DNA of 64,000 nucleotides from Linepithema humile (lineage: Eukaryota; Arthropoda; Insecta; Hymenoptera; Formicidae): positions 18,433,501 to 18,497,500 of the forward strand of contig NC_090131.1 in the NCBI RefSeq assembly GCF_040581485.1, given 5' to 3'. Position 1 is the stretch's first letter. Every line of letters starts with the position of its first letter. Below the pieces are notes generated by a model. That model was not told the DNA's origin, did not search any database, and saw only the letters and a program-made list of their open reading frames with translations. Position numbers and translations under genes: made by a program. Shown piece after piece: positions 1 through 12,030 of the stretch.

Positions 1-3000
1 GATGAATAAAGTTTGTTCAATAGTCGATATAATATCAGAGTGGGTAAGAAAGAGCATTTTGCAAACTTGTGCAAAGAATATTTGAAAAGTACCCCATGGG
101 ATGTATTTCCGTGCACTGCTCGTGAGAAATCAACCTTCGAGCAGGCGTTTATTGATATTTATACGCTAACTTTTCCGTAACCGAGCCGCTACACAGTCGC
201 CGTGGATACTTTCGAGACGATATTTCCACTCCTATCTCGTCGAAACTTTTGTCCGGGACTTGCTGTCACATAGAAAAAAATGAGCTTTATCGACAATACT
301 AGTGAGAAGTTCGAATGTTCGATAACCAGACCATGAGACTCGAGTGAAATCGGCGATCATTTATCACGACTATCATCAAGAACAGCCAGCGTACTATTTC
401 CTTCTTCGATCTTAGAGTCTGTCCATTTACATAAACATCTTTTGCTGAAAATAATACGTAACAATCGTAATTTATTCGATAAAGAAAGGATATCGTGTAA
501 AATCAATCAAACGAAGCCAATAAGTTTTTTTAATGGCAATTAAGAATTAATAATCCTCAGTTCCGATAGCAAAATTTAATAATACTTTTTAAAAACATTA
601 TCTCGCGATGGTGAATTATTTTCACAGTTAAATTAAATATCTTTAGCATTTATATAACGACGGAGATCTGTTTATCTTTCTGAAACTAAAGACCGAGCGC
701 GAAATGCCATCGTAGTTTTCATCCGGAGCATTGCGAACCGGCACGTTCGCTTCTCCATACGATTCGTGCGTCGAAATATTATGTATAACATTCGACACGG
801 GTACAGTCGACACGCCCACACGCTCGACAAATCCTCGGTGCATTTATATCGTGGGGTTACATAATAATTCCCATTGGATTCCCAGAGATCGCTTCGTAGC
901 CGGGATAACATGTCCTGCCTCCGGTCCACAGGGATGATACATTCCGCTGATAGTTATGTACGTGCTCCGTGCATACATCGGACCACCTTTATAACCCTCT
1001 ACGTTCGCACGTACAGCGCCTACAGTACGTTTCACACCGTATACGCCTTCGCGCGCGCGCTCGTCTCGCACCTCGCGTCCGAGAAAGCGAGAGGAGCAGC
1101 GCCGGGCTACGATGAGATTAAGGTACAAGCTTCCTGCCGGCAATGAATTATGTCCTTGCACGGCACGCCGAGATGTTTCTTCGGCGGTATCGCGCGCAGC
1201 GCCGTACGTACGTGGAGCCCTTACGTATGTTACCTCGCCGTAATGGTAGCCGCGCCATGGTACCATACCTTTCTGGACACTAATTCACGCTCTCCGCGCG
1301 CGAGAGCGCTCTCCCGGGAATAAAATTAACGCCGCGCCGCCGCCGCCGCCGCCGTGAAGAATCGCGCGACGATTTTCAGGCGACTACCCGGCCAGACGAC
1401 TAAATTATTAGGGGACGCAGGGATGAGGTTCGAAACAAATTGGAGGTTTTTTCTGGGACACGAGGAATTGATAGCTCTTTTATTGCTTGCCATGCCTCCT
1501 CGCCGGTCTTAATTAGTTGCGTTGTCCGCGATTATATGCTTGCAGCAAAGATCGCGGAACAAGTGAGAAAGGTCTCCTGATTTATTTACGATACACAATT
1601 TGCCTGTGCAAGAAGGAGGCTTTGGAAAAACAACTTAATATCTGACAGATGAAACGTGAATTCGTGAATTGGTCCGGAATGTTTTTAGTATATCAATAGC
1701 TAAAAATTTAACTGTTTGGCACGACGAGTAATGTTAGCTTTTACTTCTATCGAGATATAAAATGGTTTAATAACTGTAGCTATTTTTCCGTACATTTTAA
1801 CAACGAGCTAATACGCCACGTCGGCGAATGTAGAATTAATGGTCGTATAATTAAAGGATTTCACGTACCGGCTGTGAATGTACATTTTTCATACGCGCGA
1901 CGCGCGTCAGTCGTTGCTGCTATTGGAAAGCGATATAGACATTTCCGCAGTTTTTGCAATTGAATACACTTTTCGATCTCCATCACACCGCACACGTAGC
2001 GTACAGTATTCGTAATATTCGTATTTTTACATTACATAGTTTACTACCATAAAATTTTTTTGCAATACTATTCATGTTACGAAGCAATTTAATCGTTATC
2101 GAATTTAAAACGATTAGACGCTATTTCGTTCGATTATTTTACTCTCGAAAAAAAATTTCTTGCATCAATAACAGCCCGTGATTAATATATCAATTTTTGA
2201 ATATATTATTTACATATTTTTCAATTAGTCGATATTTTTGTTTGCTTATTAGCGTTTATTTCTGCTCGTGTTTTATTTGGAACTCTTTTGCCTTTCCGAC
2301 CTTGTTGAAATCACGGCTGCCTCATTACAGCTGTAACATGCCGGAGCGACGACGTGCCGGTGGTGCTCGCGTAATTCTGTGAGCGCATTGTTACGCGATA
2401 CAGACTGACGTAATTTAATTCGTTGTCGTGTGTACGGCTGGCGGTTGAGGATATACAATCGCACACACGTGCTCTAGCAATCGTAGCACGCCGTCGTGTC
2501 TGCATCCGCGGACTGCCTCGCTAGAGCGCATACATTGCCGATCTATGAAACGCTCTTTTGCCGCAGACACGTGCCGTTCTCGACGAGATTGTATGGAAAT
2601 ATCACGAGGCGATTATCGCTGTAGCGGTAAATAACGATATAGTTAATTCAAAATTGTAGCAGGCCACTGCAGAAATGTAAAATTGCATTTCGTGTTTCTC
2701 GTTCATCTACACAATATCAATATTTACCGCGTGATTGTAACAACAGGATATTTCATTCGTGAGAAATATAACGTAGGCAATTTATATTTTTGCAGTTTGC
2801 ATTATCAGATGAGGCGCGCGCGGTGTGTTTGATTACAAATTTTGATTCTAATCTGATAAATTTTATTAAGCGCGAATGATACTAGGGGTTGGTTTCGATT
2901 TATCGATTATTTGTTGGCATGGAAATGCAGGCGGGACAGTTATTCAAGCAAAGTAGATATCTCTTTCCGAGCAGACGTTAATCGTGAATGAAGAAGAGAT

Positions 3001-4736
3001 TTTCGCCATTCATGGTCGGCGTCTGGCGAGTTCTCAACTTTCGGTAAAGTGACGAGATCCATTAGGGAGTTACTTAAATGTTCATAAGAGTATGGTTTTC
3101 GTTTGATCTAACGGCGTCTATTTGACGCCTTCTTGCTTTCATGATCGATTCGTCTTTTAGTATTTGTTCGCGAGCTTAAAATATTCATAGTTCGCTCACG
3201 TAGTTGATCTGATTTCCATCAATATTCCTTCCAAAAGGAGAACGAAGAAAATAATAAAAAGAAATCTATCCTTGGTATTTCAAAAAAATCTTTTAAAATC
3301 TATTATTTTTTTTTATTTTTATATATTTTACTACGTTAGAAAAATAAATGTTATGTAATATATATATAACATAATTTAATTTTGAGCTTTGTTGAAATAT
3401 AGTCTTATCGTAGTGATAAGTTGAAGTAATAAATTCGGATCAACTATGTGTACTAGTCAACTTGCAATATCAGTCGTAATCTCTCCAGAGAATAACTGAT
3501 CAATTTATAAGCAACCAGTTTTCCCGTCATAATAAATTCTCTCTGTCGCTTTGCATTCATGGCCCAATCTCTGTGCGTGTTCCCTGTGCAATTCCGGCCG
3601 CCGTTGGAGACGACATCGACATCTCGCTCACGTACGTACGCGTATGACTTCATCTTAACATCGCGCGCTCCTGCGTGTTCCGTGGCTACGTAATGATTAC
3701 CAGTGCAAAAACGGTTTTCCTGTTAAAGCGGGAACAAGGAGGAGCCAACGAGAGGAATCAGCGCGCGCGCGGAACGGGAAAAAAAGAAGCGCGGCCGATC
3801 GGCCGAGCGAGAGAGAGCCAGAGGGTTGGCAGATGCACTGTGTATCGCAGTATAAACCGACTACCCACACCGTGACGTCGGCTTGATGCTGGGTTATAAA
3901 GTACAGCTGACGCCGCGCGTATAATATATTCTTCTCTTCCCTCGTACGTCTGGTTCTCGCTCGCGCCATCGTAACACGGTCTTTTAGTTCGACAGCCTTT
4001 CTCTTGCACGCGCCGCTCCCTTTACGCCCCTGACGAAGTAAACTCCCGTCGTTTCGTCGTCTGGACCTAACTGTCCGTTTCACTCGTTTGGAATGGCCGC
4101 AACCGAACGTCGGCTACGAAGATGGTGTCGTCACGCTCGGCCGAAGACGAATGAGATTGCGAAGTTCGATACCGCAATTAACGGAGCGACAGAGGGGTGC
4201 CCGGGCTCGTTCGTAGTGTAGACGTGCGTGAACGTTAAATAAAACGATAAATCTCAAAATGTTCTGTCGGTGTACTGACAATAATGTCGCTATGTTTTTC
4301 GAGGGCCCTTGATTTTTGTTACGTCAAAATATTTATTAGCGCCGTAAATATCTATTTTGAAATGTTCAAGTTATCACACTAATATTTATTATCTATTAAG
4401 TGTCCAAGGAGAGGCGAGATATAAACCTGTACGTATATAGTTGATAGATCGACCGGTTTTCCCATGAGAGCAAATGCGGTGGGCGGCACAGTAAGTAATA
4501 CATTTTCGAGCACGAGGAGAGCCATCTAAGCAGAAATATAGATCCGGATAGCGCGGATGAGAGGCTATTGGCTACTTTATGAGTATCATTTCGAAACTTG
4601 AGTGGACATATCTCGAAACAGAGAGCGTTGGGAGAGAGACATAGGACCGGATGATTGAAATGGGTAGACGGTGCAAGCCGATGTGTCTTCTGTCGAAATA
4701 TTTCTGCGCGAGGAACTGTCGCTCGTTCTACCGCAG
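1..4736. other. non-coding stretch before the candidate terminal exon
   Basis: I see no gene I can support here. AT-rich DNA at about 420-660 and 3290-3400 alternates with CpG-rich DNA at about 670-1420 and 3600-4200. ORFs of up to 140 codons overlap one another on both strands and resemble no family, so I read them as chance openings in CpG-rich sequence. If the exon at 4737 is real, this stretch is probably its upstream intron, because no good preceding exon was found. Confidence 0.5.
1331..1354. repeat. short GCC triplet microsatellite
   Basis: This is a run of GCC/CCG triplets interrupted once by GCGCC near its left end. It lies in a CpG-rich block and is not inside any supported reading frame. 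Confidence 0.85.
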
Positions 4737-4934
4737 AGCAATCCGTTTTCATCGATGTTTTTGGGTATCGAACCTGTCAAAGAGGATCTTAGGTCGAGCG
4801 GTCAACTCGTGATGCCCATTGTCGGCGGATTACACGGAGATTTACCCGCGGAAATTGATACTCTGCTTGTCGATATGAGTGCTCGTGGTATTCTCGAGCT
4901 TGAAAAACCACCGTACGATTACATGCTTTTATAG
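4737..4934 (+). CDS. candidate terminal coding exon, unknown protein (partial)
   Basis: The exon would encode the last 65 residues of an unrecognised protein, ending at TAG 4932-4934. A plausible 3' splice site (pyrimidine-rich, then TTCTACCGCAG, AG at 4735-4736) places its first base on a codon boundary, i.e. phase 0. The reading frame is closed upstream by a TAG at 4665-4667, so an unspliced start would have to be the GTG at 4671; splicing is the better explanation. Codons read like a genuine protein: the segment GLHGDLPAEIDTLLVDMSAR is followed by an acidic and proline-containing tail ending KPPYDYMLL. An AATAAA signal lies 54 bases after the stop. I do not recognise the family, and the upstream exon was not found. 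It could also be a retrogene fragment or a chance ORF. Confidence 0.37.
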   Translation, partial: SNPFSSMFLGIEPVKEDLRSSGQLVMPIVGGLHGDLPAEIDTLLVDMSARGILELEKPPYDYMLL

Positions 4935-4987
4935 ATTTTCACTTGCGTTGTACATCGTGTTTCCTGTTATTCAATTAATAATATTAC

Positions 4988-4993
4988 AATAAA
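4988..4993 (+). terminator. candidate poly(A) signal AATAAA
   Basis: The canonical hexamer lies 54 bases after the stop of the candidate terminal exon. It is followed at once by the GT-rich stretch GTGTGCGTGCTGT (about 4996-5008), the expected layout for an animal cleavage and polyadenylation site. AATAAA is common in AT-rich DNA, so the support comes from its position and the GT-rich element together. Confidence 0.35.
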
Positions 4994-5010
4994 AAGTGTG
5001 CGTGCTGTAT

Positions 5011-5931
5011 GAGAGCTATGCATTTTAGTTTCTCTGATTATTTTTAATTTTATAATAAAGAGGAACAATGCAATAGCAATTGCACACAAGTAATGATAGA
5101 AGAAAAAATTCCGATTACGTATTTTTAATCAATAACCGTTTATAGAGGGAGCAAAGATATCTGAGCGAGATATAAAGCGGAATAAATTACTATGAAATTG
5201 ATGAGGCAAGAATTTTAATTACAACTTGGATTCCACGTTTAACGGCTAATTAGTAAATTCTACAAATTAGTAGAATCTCGTATTATAAAGTTTACGTGTA
5301 GCTCCAATCGACAATACGCACCGTCGTGTGTTACTCGTCGACATTAGGTGCATCGCACGCGCGGTTCAGTTTATGTTTACCCACCCGATGAGTAATGTAT
5401 CTCAATAATTGTACATCTGTCGACTATATGCGGAAGCGCATAAATTATGAAACGAGCAATAACGCCATCATCACGCTTGATCCTATCGAGATTTTCATTT
5501 ACGTAATTATGATTGTTTGCGGACGGCTACGGAATCCTGATAATAATTTCTTGTTAATATACACGTCTGGTTCATCTCTTGCTCGGATTTGTGGAGAAAA
5601 TATAGTTGGTTCGCAGTTCATCATTATGCGTATGCATACGCGAGAAATCGTGTCGCGGTATGCTTTTCCTTTTCACATTTAGCGAAAAGCGCTTGTTTCG
5701 AGCGCCATTATTATATCTGAACGATATAAGCTTCTCGAGTGAGCTAAACGGTGGCGTTACTTCGCAAAATGAAATAAAGGAGACATTCATACCGATCTTG
5801 ACTTTTCCCCCTATGCTGAATCGTCGGGCTTGAGTAATGAGTCTAAAGTTTCTATCTCTTTTCTCGTACTCTCACGTTGCCTGTCTTTGCTACTATCCTC
5901 GTATCTCCCTTCTATCCTCTTTGCTTAATCG

Positions 5932-5981
<50 letters not shown>

Positions 5982-8900
5982 TTCTCTTTACCTTTCCAGC
6001 GCCAGATCTAGAGAAACTTTCCTCGCCAAATCTCAGCGTCGACGAATGCGTTTAATAAAATTTTCTGATTCAGTCAGGATCTCAAAGGGGAAGTGTATAT
6101 ATGCGATATAGAAAGTTTAATAAGCTCGGAGATTTAATCAGGACGCTTGCTATATGTAGTAAGATTGCAATCGCGATAGAAATATCGCAATAGCGAGTTG
6201 CGTTCGAGATTGTAACTCTAAATTTTAAAGGACATTATCGTTACTCGACTGAGCGATACAACATGCATTTCCCGTTGCGAGTCATTAGTTTCGCGTGATA
6301 TAAAAGACGTGGATTTTGTCAGATTGGACTTTATTACGAAGTGTATTATCGACATTTGGCGCACCTATCCGATCGCCTCGGCAGTTTAGAAGTGGCCATT
6401 AGCCTTATTCGGAAGATTAACTATCGTCCTGCTTCTGGTCTGGACTACTTTGGACACTCGTTTGATCCTCAACCCTTACTTCTCAAGTACCGTCGTCGGA
6501 GTAGGGTCAATCGATTTCAGCTCGTAATTCTACCGCATTTCTTGGAAAAGTATCATCCATAAAGCTTGATGACAAAAAATGTAATAATGCAAGTTATAGT
6601 CACAAAACGATTTAAAATATCAGCTCCTTCGTTGAATATTGTCTCCTTACACTTTTAATAAAGTTTAATATTTATATTTTAACGTAATATACGTTGAATT
6701 CTATATAAAGACCGACGGACATCAGACGTGCCATAATCAAAGCTAAACAGATAGGAGTTACATTTAATCGAGTCGTCTCAGCAGTCCCAACGTGCGCTAA
6801 CCTAATTTCAAATCCCCCGACGGCTCCGTATACATGAACACATAAGAGTTCATAAGATCGTAAGCGCGCTAGTTTGCCGAGGAACCACTGCTCGCAATGT
6901 ATGCACCGGTGCTGCTACAAAAACCAGCCACATTTCGTACCGCGTTAATTAAGCCTTCCAGTGTCAGCGGTTATCCATATAGCATACCATAGCAGTTATC
7001 AGTTCTCCAGCCCCCTAAAAACTGAAATTAGACTTTCATTGCTGATAAGCACGCGGAATACTTGAATGTCTAATATATATATATATACGCAATGTTAAAT
7101 CCACTAAAATATTTATTAAATATTAATGAATGCATGAAAACGATTAAAATTGAGCTTTAAAGTACTTATTGGACTAAACTCACTCTTTTTGCTTTGCGGC
7201 GAATGCTAAAATGGAAGAATGTCCAATTAAATTAATATCGCTTTGTAACTAATTATACAGAGCGCTCGGCATATAATATAAAAACTTTCGCGCGGCTGCT
7301 CGGCATAATTACTCATTTTTCCGGAGCGCAACTCATAAGCGTTGTGTTTAATCATGCGCTATTAAGGGTAGCCCGCGGAAGGGTGAGATTTTATGAAGGG
7401 GTGCAAACAATTTCAAATTTCTAACTCACCCCGACGCGCCATCGCGATCCCTTTATGTTCGACATTCCCGGCATACTCCTCGCTTCACGGCGTTTAATTA
7501 TAAAATATGTGTTTAACACAATGAAAGATATCATCATCGATAAATCATCGCGGCTTAAATATGTGGTGTAATTACGTGTGGGAGATAGCGCGCCACGAGA
7601 CTGTTCCGTATACGTCTTCTGGACAGCTCCGTTAGTGCATTTCGATTCAGCTCACAAAGGATGGTGCGAAATCGGGTTGCGTATACAATATGACCACCGT
7701 CTCCGATTCTGCACACAACGCAAACTATTTCACAAAAAAGAGACGAAGCGGCCTTTACGCCCCGCGCGATTCACTTCTCTTCTTTCGCGTTGCTATTTTC
7801 AAAAATATCCCACCAAAGTGTTTCGGATTTCATTTTCCGTTTTACGCTCGCAATACGCCGCTGTACTACAACCAGAAGCTTTGGTTGCTTCTGTCAGTCG
7901 GCACTCGCACAATACCGGCCGCTTCGCTCTTTCATCCGAGAAAATTACGCATTTTGCGTGTATCTCTCTCGAGTTACCGCTCTCTTTCTCTCTGTCCTTT
8001 TTACATTTTAATTTGCCATTTTTTTTCGCATTGCCACAGACCGATTCCCATATATTCAATAATAAAAAAATCTAAGTTTGTCCATTTTATTTAATCTTTA
8101 AAAAAAAAGCAATAAAAACGAAATGTTTTTCGTATTCATATATGTTCACATATTTATCATGTTATAAATTGAAATTACTTAACGATTTTTTAACAAACGT
8201 AACGTTGTATGTTTGTAGATATAGAAATATTCATAGTTGTTCTTTTTTCATAATTTGTTGAACATAATATTGGTTACGCACGTGCATTTGTCACGCTCCG
8301 ATAGACACTCTGACATCCTAACTTATTGCCCGAATGGTCAATTATCCGTGACCGCAAAAGAAATATAAAAAACTTATAAGCACAGGATAGTCCTGCGAAT
8401 AAGGCTTGATCGATTGTAATCGATCTGTTACGTACTTCAAAAATATTGTAATTTATATAGGAAGGGTGATGCGTCCGAGGGGCTGTTACTCGACCGTTTA
8501 ATTATAATTACAGGAACAATGGTTCATACATTGCCTTTATATCGCGCAATGCATTTCCGCAATTACATTGTTGAAAAATTGAATATCGTATTACGACGCT
8601 TCCGGCGAAACACGCTTAACTTTGCTTAAAAACGCAGCCGTAACACTTTTTCGAATATTATTTTCCGGCTGGAGCGTACACTTATGCCTAAAGGTTTTGC
8701 CAGACAGTCGGCGGAGAAGGTGGGCCAATCGCAAAGTTCGTAATCTTGTAAATCCACAAAGACCGGGATCGTGAATAGGCGCCTTCTCGGGATAAGCTCT
8801 CGGGATAAGTTTCGTCGGGAAAATTTTACGGTTTTTTTCCTTCAAGGAGTGCCATTCCATTCCTGTCGGCTTCTATATGTCTGTACGTCCGCGGTTTTTC

Positions 8901-9367
8901 TCGCAGTGTTTTCTCACTCGTATAAACGCGATAAACTTCGCGGCGAGTAATTACCGCTGCACCATCACGTGTTTTGCCGACGAGTCGTGGAAGTTGTACA
9001 ACCGAGAGATTGTAGTAAATAAAGACACGTTGAAACAGGCGTCAACTTAAAATATGGAATATGCCGTATTAGAGTAGTTTCAATTTTTGTGTACCATAAA
9101 GTCTTCGGACTATACGCGCAATCACGACGTCTGCCGCATTGATTTCAGTAATTTAAAGCGAGGTGCGAAGTGAAGGTGGAGGCGCGCGGCTTAAGTGGCT
9201 GTCATACCGCGACGACAATCGCGCGAACGCACTTTAATTACGCATTAATTCTAGTTTGAGCGCTGTTAAGATCGGGCGCCTTCGAACTACGCTGTCTAGC
9301 TCTTCGTTTCCCCACTCGCCAAATTATACCTCCGGGGATCTTAACTTTGACGTTGCTCGGTGTCCCT
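5011..9367. other. non-coding stretch with a long CT microsatellite
   Basis: No gene can be supported. A 165-codon ORF at 7578-8075 overlaps frames on both strands, is rich in Phe, Ser and Leu from pyrimidine tracts, and shows no domain. Blocks near 7270-7470 and 8470-8950 are CpG-rich with TTAATTA-type motifs that could be regulatory, but nothing here demonstrates it. Confidence 0.45.
5931..5989. repeat. (CT)n microsatellite
   Basis: An almost pure CT dinucleotide tract of roughly 40 bases lies inside a longer pyrimidine-rich stretch. The Ser-Leu repeat seen in an overlapping 72-codon ORF (5837-6055) is its translation and is not evidence of a protein. Confidence 0.95.
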
Positions 9368-9406
9368 CTTCTTCTTCTTCTTCTTCTTGTTCTTCTTCTT
9401 CTTCTT
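9368..9406. repeat. (CTT)n microsatellite
   Basis: Thirteen CTT/TTC-type triplets occur with one interruption (GTT) near the middle. Poly-Ser and poly-Arg ORFs on the two strands at this place come from the repeat. Confidence 0.95.
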
Positions 9407-11613
9407 ACCCGACTTCTCATCTCCGCGATTGCATTGTTAAGCAAGTTTCTCGCTCCTGCTCTCCCTCTTCTCCCTCTCTAGCGTAACTCCACAGATTACT
9501 CAGTGCACTCGTAAACGTGATCGTACCTCAAGGTCAACGATCGTGCTTTGCTGCGAGTCACGCAACGAAATGAAGGGAAACGAGGAAAGCGCTAATGACA
9601 GGATTGACAGAAGAGAGCAAACGAATGTGTGGAATGCCGAAAGAAAGATTTGCGCGCGGACACGATTGGCGCAAACTCCGGATAATCAGAGAAGTTTAAT
9701 TACCGGTATGACCGAGCTTCGCTATTCCCGTCTCCCTGCCTTCTGCATTCGAGAGCGGCGTTTAATTAAATCCATATTTTAAATATTACATCCGCGGTAC
9801 TGGCGAGTCGAATTTTAAAACGCTGCTTATACTCATTGAATTACAGAAATCGGCGTGTTGTTCTCGATGCTATCGATTTAAATTTTGATCTTTGCTTTAG
9901 AGGAAAGCGCAATGTATTCACGTTATATTGCGTATGTATCTGTAATTTAACTTTCCGAGCGGTTCACGCGTGAATCTTTAATTTCTTTTTCCAAGCAGAA
10001 TTCGTGGTAAGTTGAAAGCCGGAATCGTTGTATAAATCGATATTTTCAGAATTACTATGTGCAATATTGACGCCGGAAAGTTTAAAGCGGCGCCTGCGGT
10101 TCGCCAATTACGGCTCCCACGTTGTTGCGCACCAATATACTCCGCCAATGTGCTTTCGAGAGTCGCGCGCATATTTCTATTACACTTCATATCCGTAGGA
10201 AATTGAATCAACCTGCCCATATATCGCCGGCGGTTGTCTGTCGGACAAGTCTTTGCCTCGCGCGCAGTGGAATTGCGCCTGCAATGATCCGCCATTGATT
10301 GCTGTCACATTACGCTGCAGCGCGGCGTGTGTCCGTATGGCAGTGTGTGCGCCACACAAAGAACGACTTCATTTATATTCACTTGCTGCACCGAATCCCG
10401 TGAATCGTTTAAGCGCCGCGTAAGCCTTGTCCGACCGTGGGCGAGTTATTCGCGCTTTTTGTGCGTCTACAACAACGCGTCGTTGCGGAAAAGTTTAGAA
10501 TTCTACACGCTTCTTTTAACGATACTTTTTATCTCGAAAAAAGTAATTGTAACGGCCATCACTTGCGAAGTATCTTATCCAGCGCGAAGCAGAGTTGTTT
10601 AACACTTTTTTTTTAAGGACAGTTGCTTGCAGTTTCTCTGTATATTTGCAATTGCAAAAAATATTACTGCGTCTAAAATTTTTGTCGTTAAATTGCTTTT
10701 GACGTTTATATTACGTTATTACAAAATAACATTTGTAATATTGAACGATGTAAAAATGTTTCTATAATTTACAACTATAAATGATCATTATTTTGTATCG
10801 TATTGATCATTCTTTATCATTTTATGAACTTACGTTAATGCAATACGTTTAAAAGTGAATTATGGCTTACCATATTAATCAACTGTTTTTATTTATGAGC
10901 ATCACAATTTATTGCTAACGATAAAAAACGCATCGTAATGATAAATAAAAACGTACAAACGTGGTTTTCATCGTATTCTAAATATAGAAGTGGTACGGAG
11001 CAAACTTTGAATTAATTCACGCATGAAAATGGAAAGCGTTGCGCCACATGTACGACCTGTGCAAAAGAATCGGGAGGATTGGTAATAAAATTCTTAAAGC
11101 AGTCTTCGCTTAACCCAGTTTCGTATCTATAAACGCGCTCATAAGTCATGCAAAACGATCAGTCGCTTTACTAAGGTATCGAGCGTAAACCATTTACCCG
11201 TTCTTTTTCCACTTTCGCGAATCTTTACGGCCACACCGTATTTTGCGCGCAAGTTACAAGGCGCTTCGGCCTGAGTAGAATAAATGTATCGACGCTCGCA
11301 GCGATAATAACGAAATTTATTAGAGATTACTGCGCGCGCGTCCATTAGTAGAGGCATCAGATTTTTACATCTCGCCGAGTCGAAACAATCGCCGCCGTCT
11401 CACGAAATATCAGCGGGCCCCATTCTCGATCGAGCAAGGCCAAGGATGTAGCTACCGCGGCAACCGGGATACACGCATTTAAATGTTGCGTTCGATCCGC
11501 CTCATGCATTATTTAGTTTAGGTCGGCGACGCGTCCGTTTTGTGCAACGATCGGACTGTCGCGTCGCGTCGACGCCGGAACTACGTACGGGACGCCATTC
11601 GGAAATAAACGTA

Positions 11614-11651
11614 CGCATATACATGTATGTACGTTCACATACATGTATGCG
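11614..11651. repeat. inverted repeat able to form a hairpin
   Basis: Two arms pair with one another. The left arm is 11614-11630, the right arm 11637-11651, the loop ACGTTC. Pairing is complete apart from one 2-base (AT) bulge in the left arm. Both arms contain ACATGTATG, itself partly self-complementary. It is short for a miRNA precursor, and I recognise no known miRNA in it. Confidence 0.7.
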
Positions 11652-12011
11652 CGCACGTGTGCCAACTAGGGTGGCCGCACGAGAATGCATTATAGATACC
11701 GGTCCTCCATAGATCAGCCCGAATTCGCACTTCTGCGGTGACCGTTCGAATACATCCTGCTGTACCTAACGGCGACATACGTCGCAGGATCGGAACGTGC
11801 TGTGCTTTTAATCGAATGTAATTATGACGAACGGCGGAGCGCAGTATGCTGAGAAATTGACTTGATATTCCCTGATAATTCGATTCAATTTGCTTCGATC
11901 GTGCGTTCTCGTCGGAATTCTGGCTTATTCCGACTAAATTGAGCTTGATAAAAGAAATTATTAGATCGTCGCGAATCTCACCGTGCCACGTTTATTGTTT
12001 TATTGAAATAA

Positions 12012-12030
12012 TTTTTTTTTTTTTTTTTTT
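12012..12030. repeat. poly(T) tract of 19 bases
   Basis: An uninterrupted T run flanked by AT-rich DNA. It could be an ordinary homopolymer or the poly(A) tail of a minus-strand retroposon. I saw no retroposon body or target-site duplication beside it. Confidence 0.9.

Noticed and set aside
5837..6055. Ser-Leu repeat protein
   Set aside because: It is only the translation of the (CT)n microsatellite.
6612..6625. Start of a miR-283-like word (AAATATCAGCT)
   Set aside because: Only 11 bases match, the rest differs, and no paired arm was seen.
7001..7018. Sequence resembling the reverse complement of miR-184 (TTATCAGTTCTCC)
   Set aside because: The match is 13 bases and the seed part (TCCGTCC) does not match. 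No convincing hairpin was seen.
7578..8075. 165-codon plus-strand ORF
   Set aside because: Overlapping frames on both strands and Phe/Ser/Leu bias from pyrimidine tracts. No recognisable motif.
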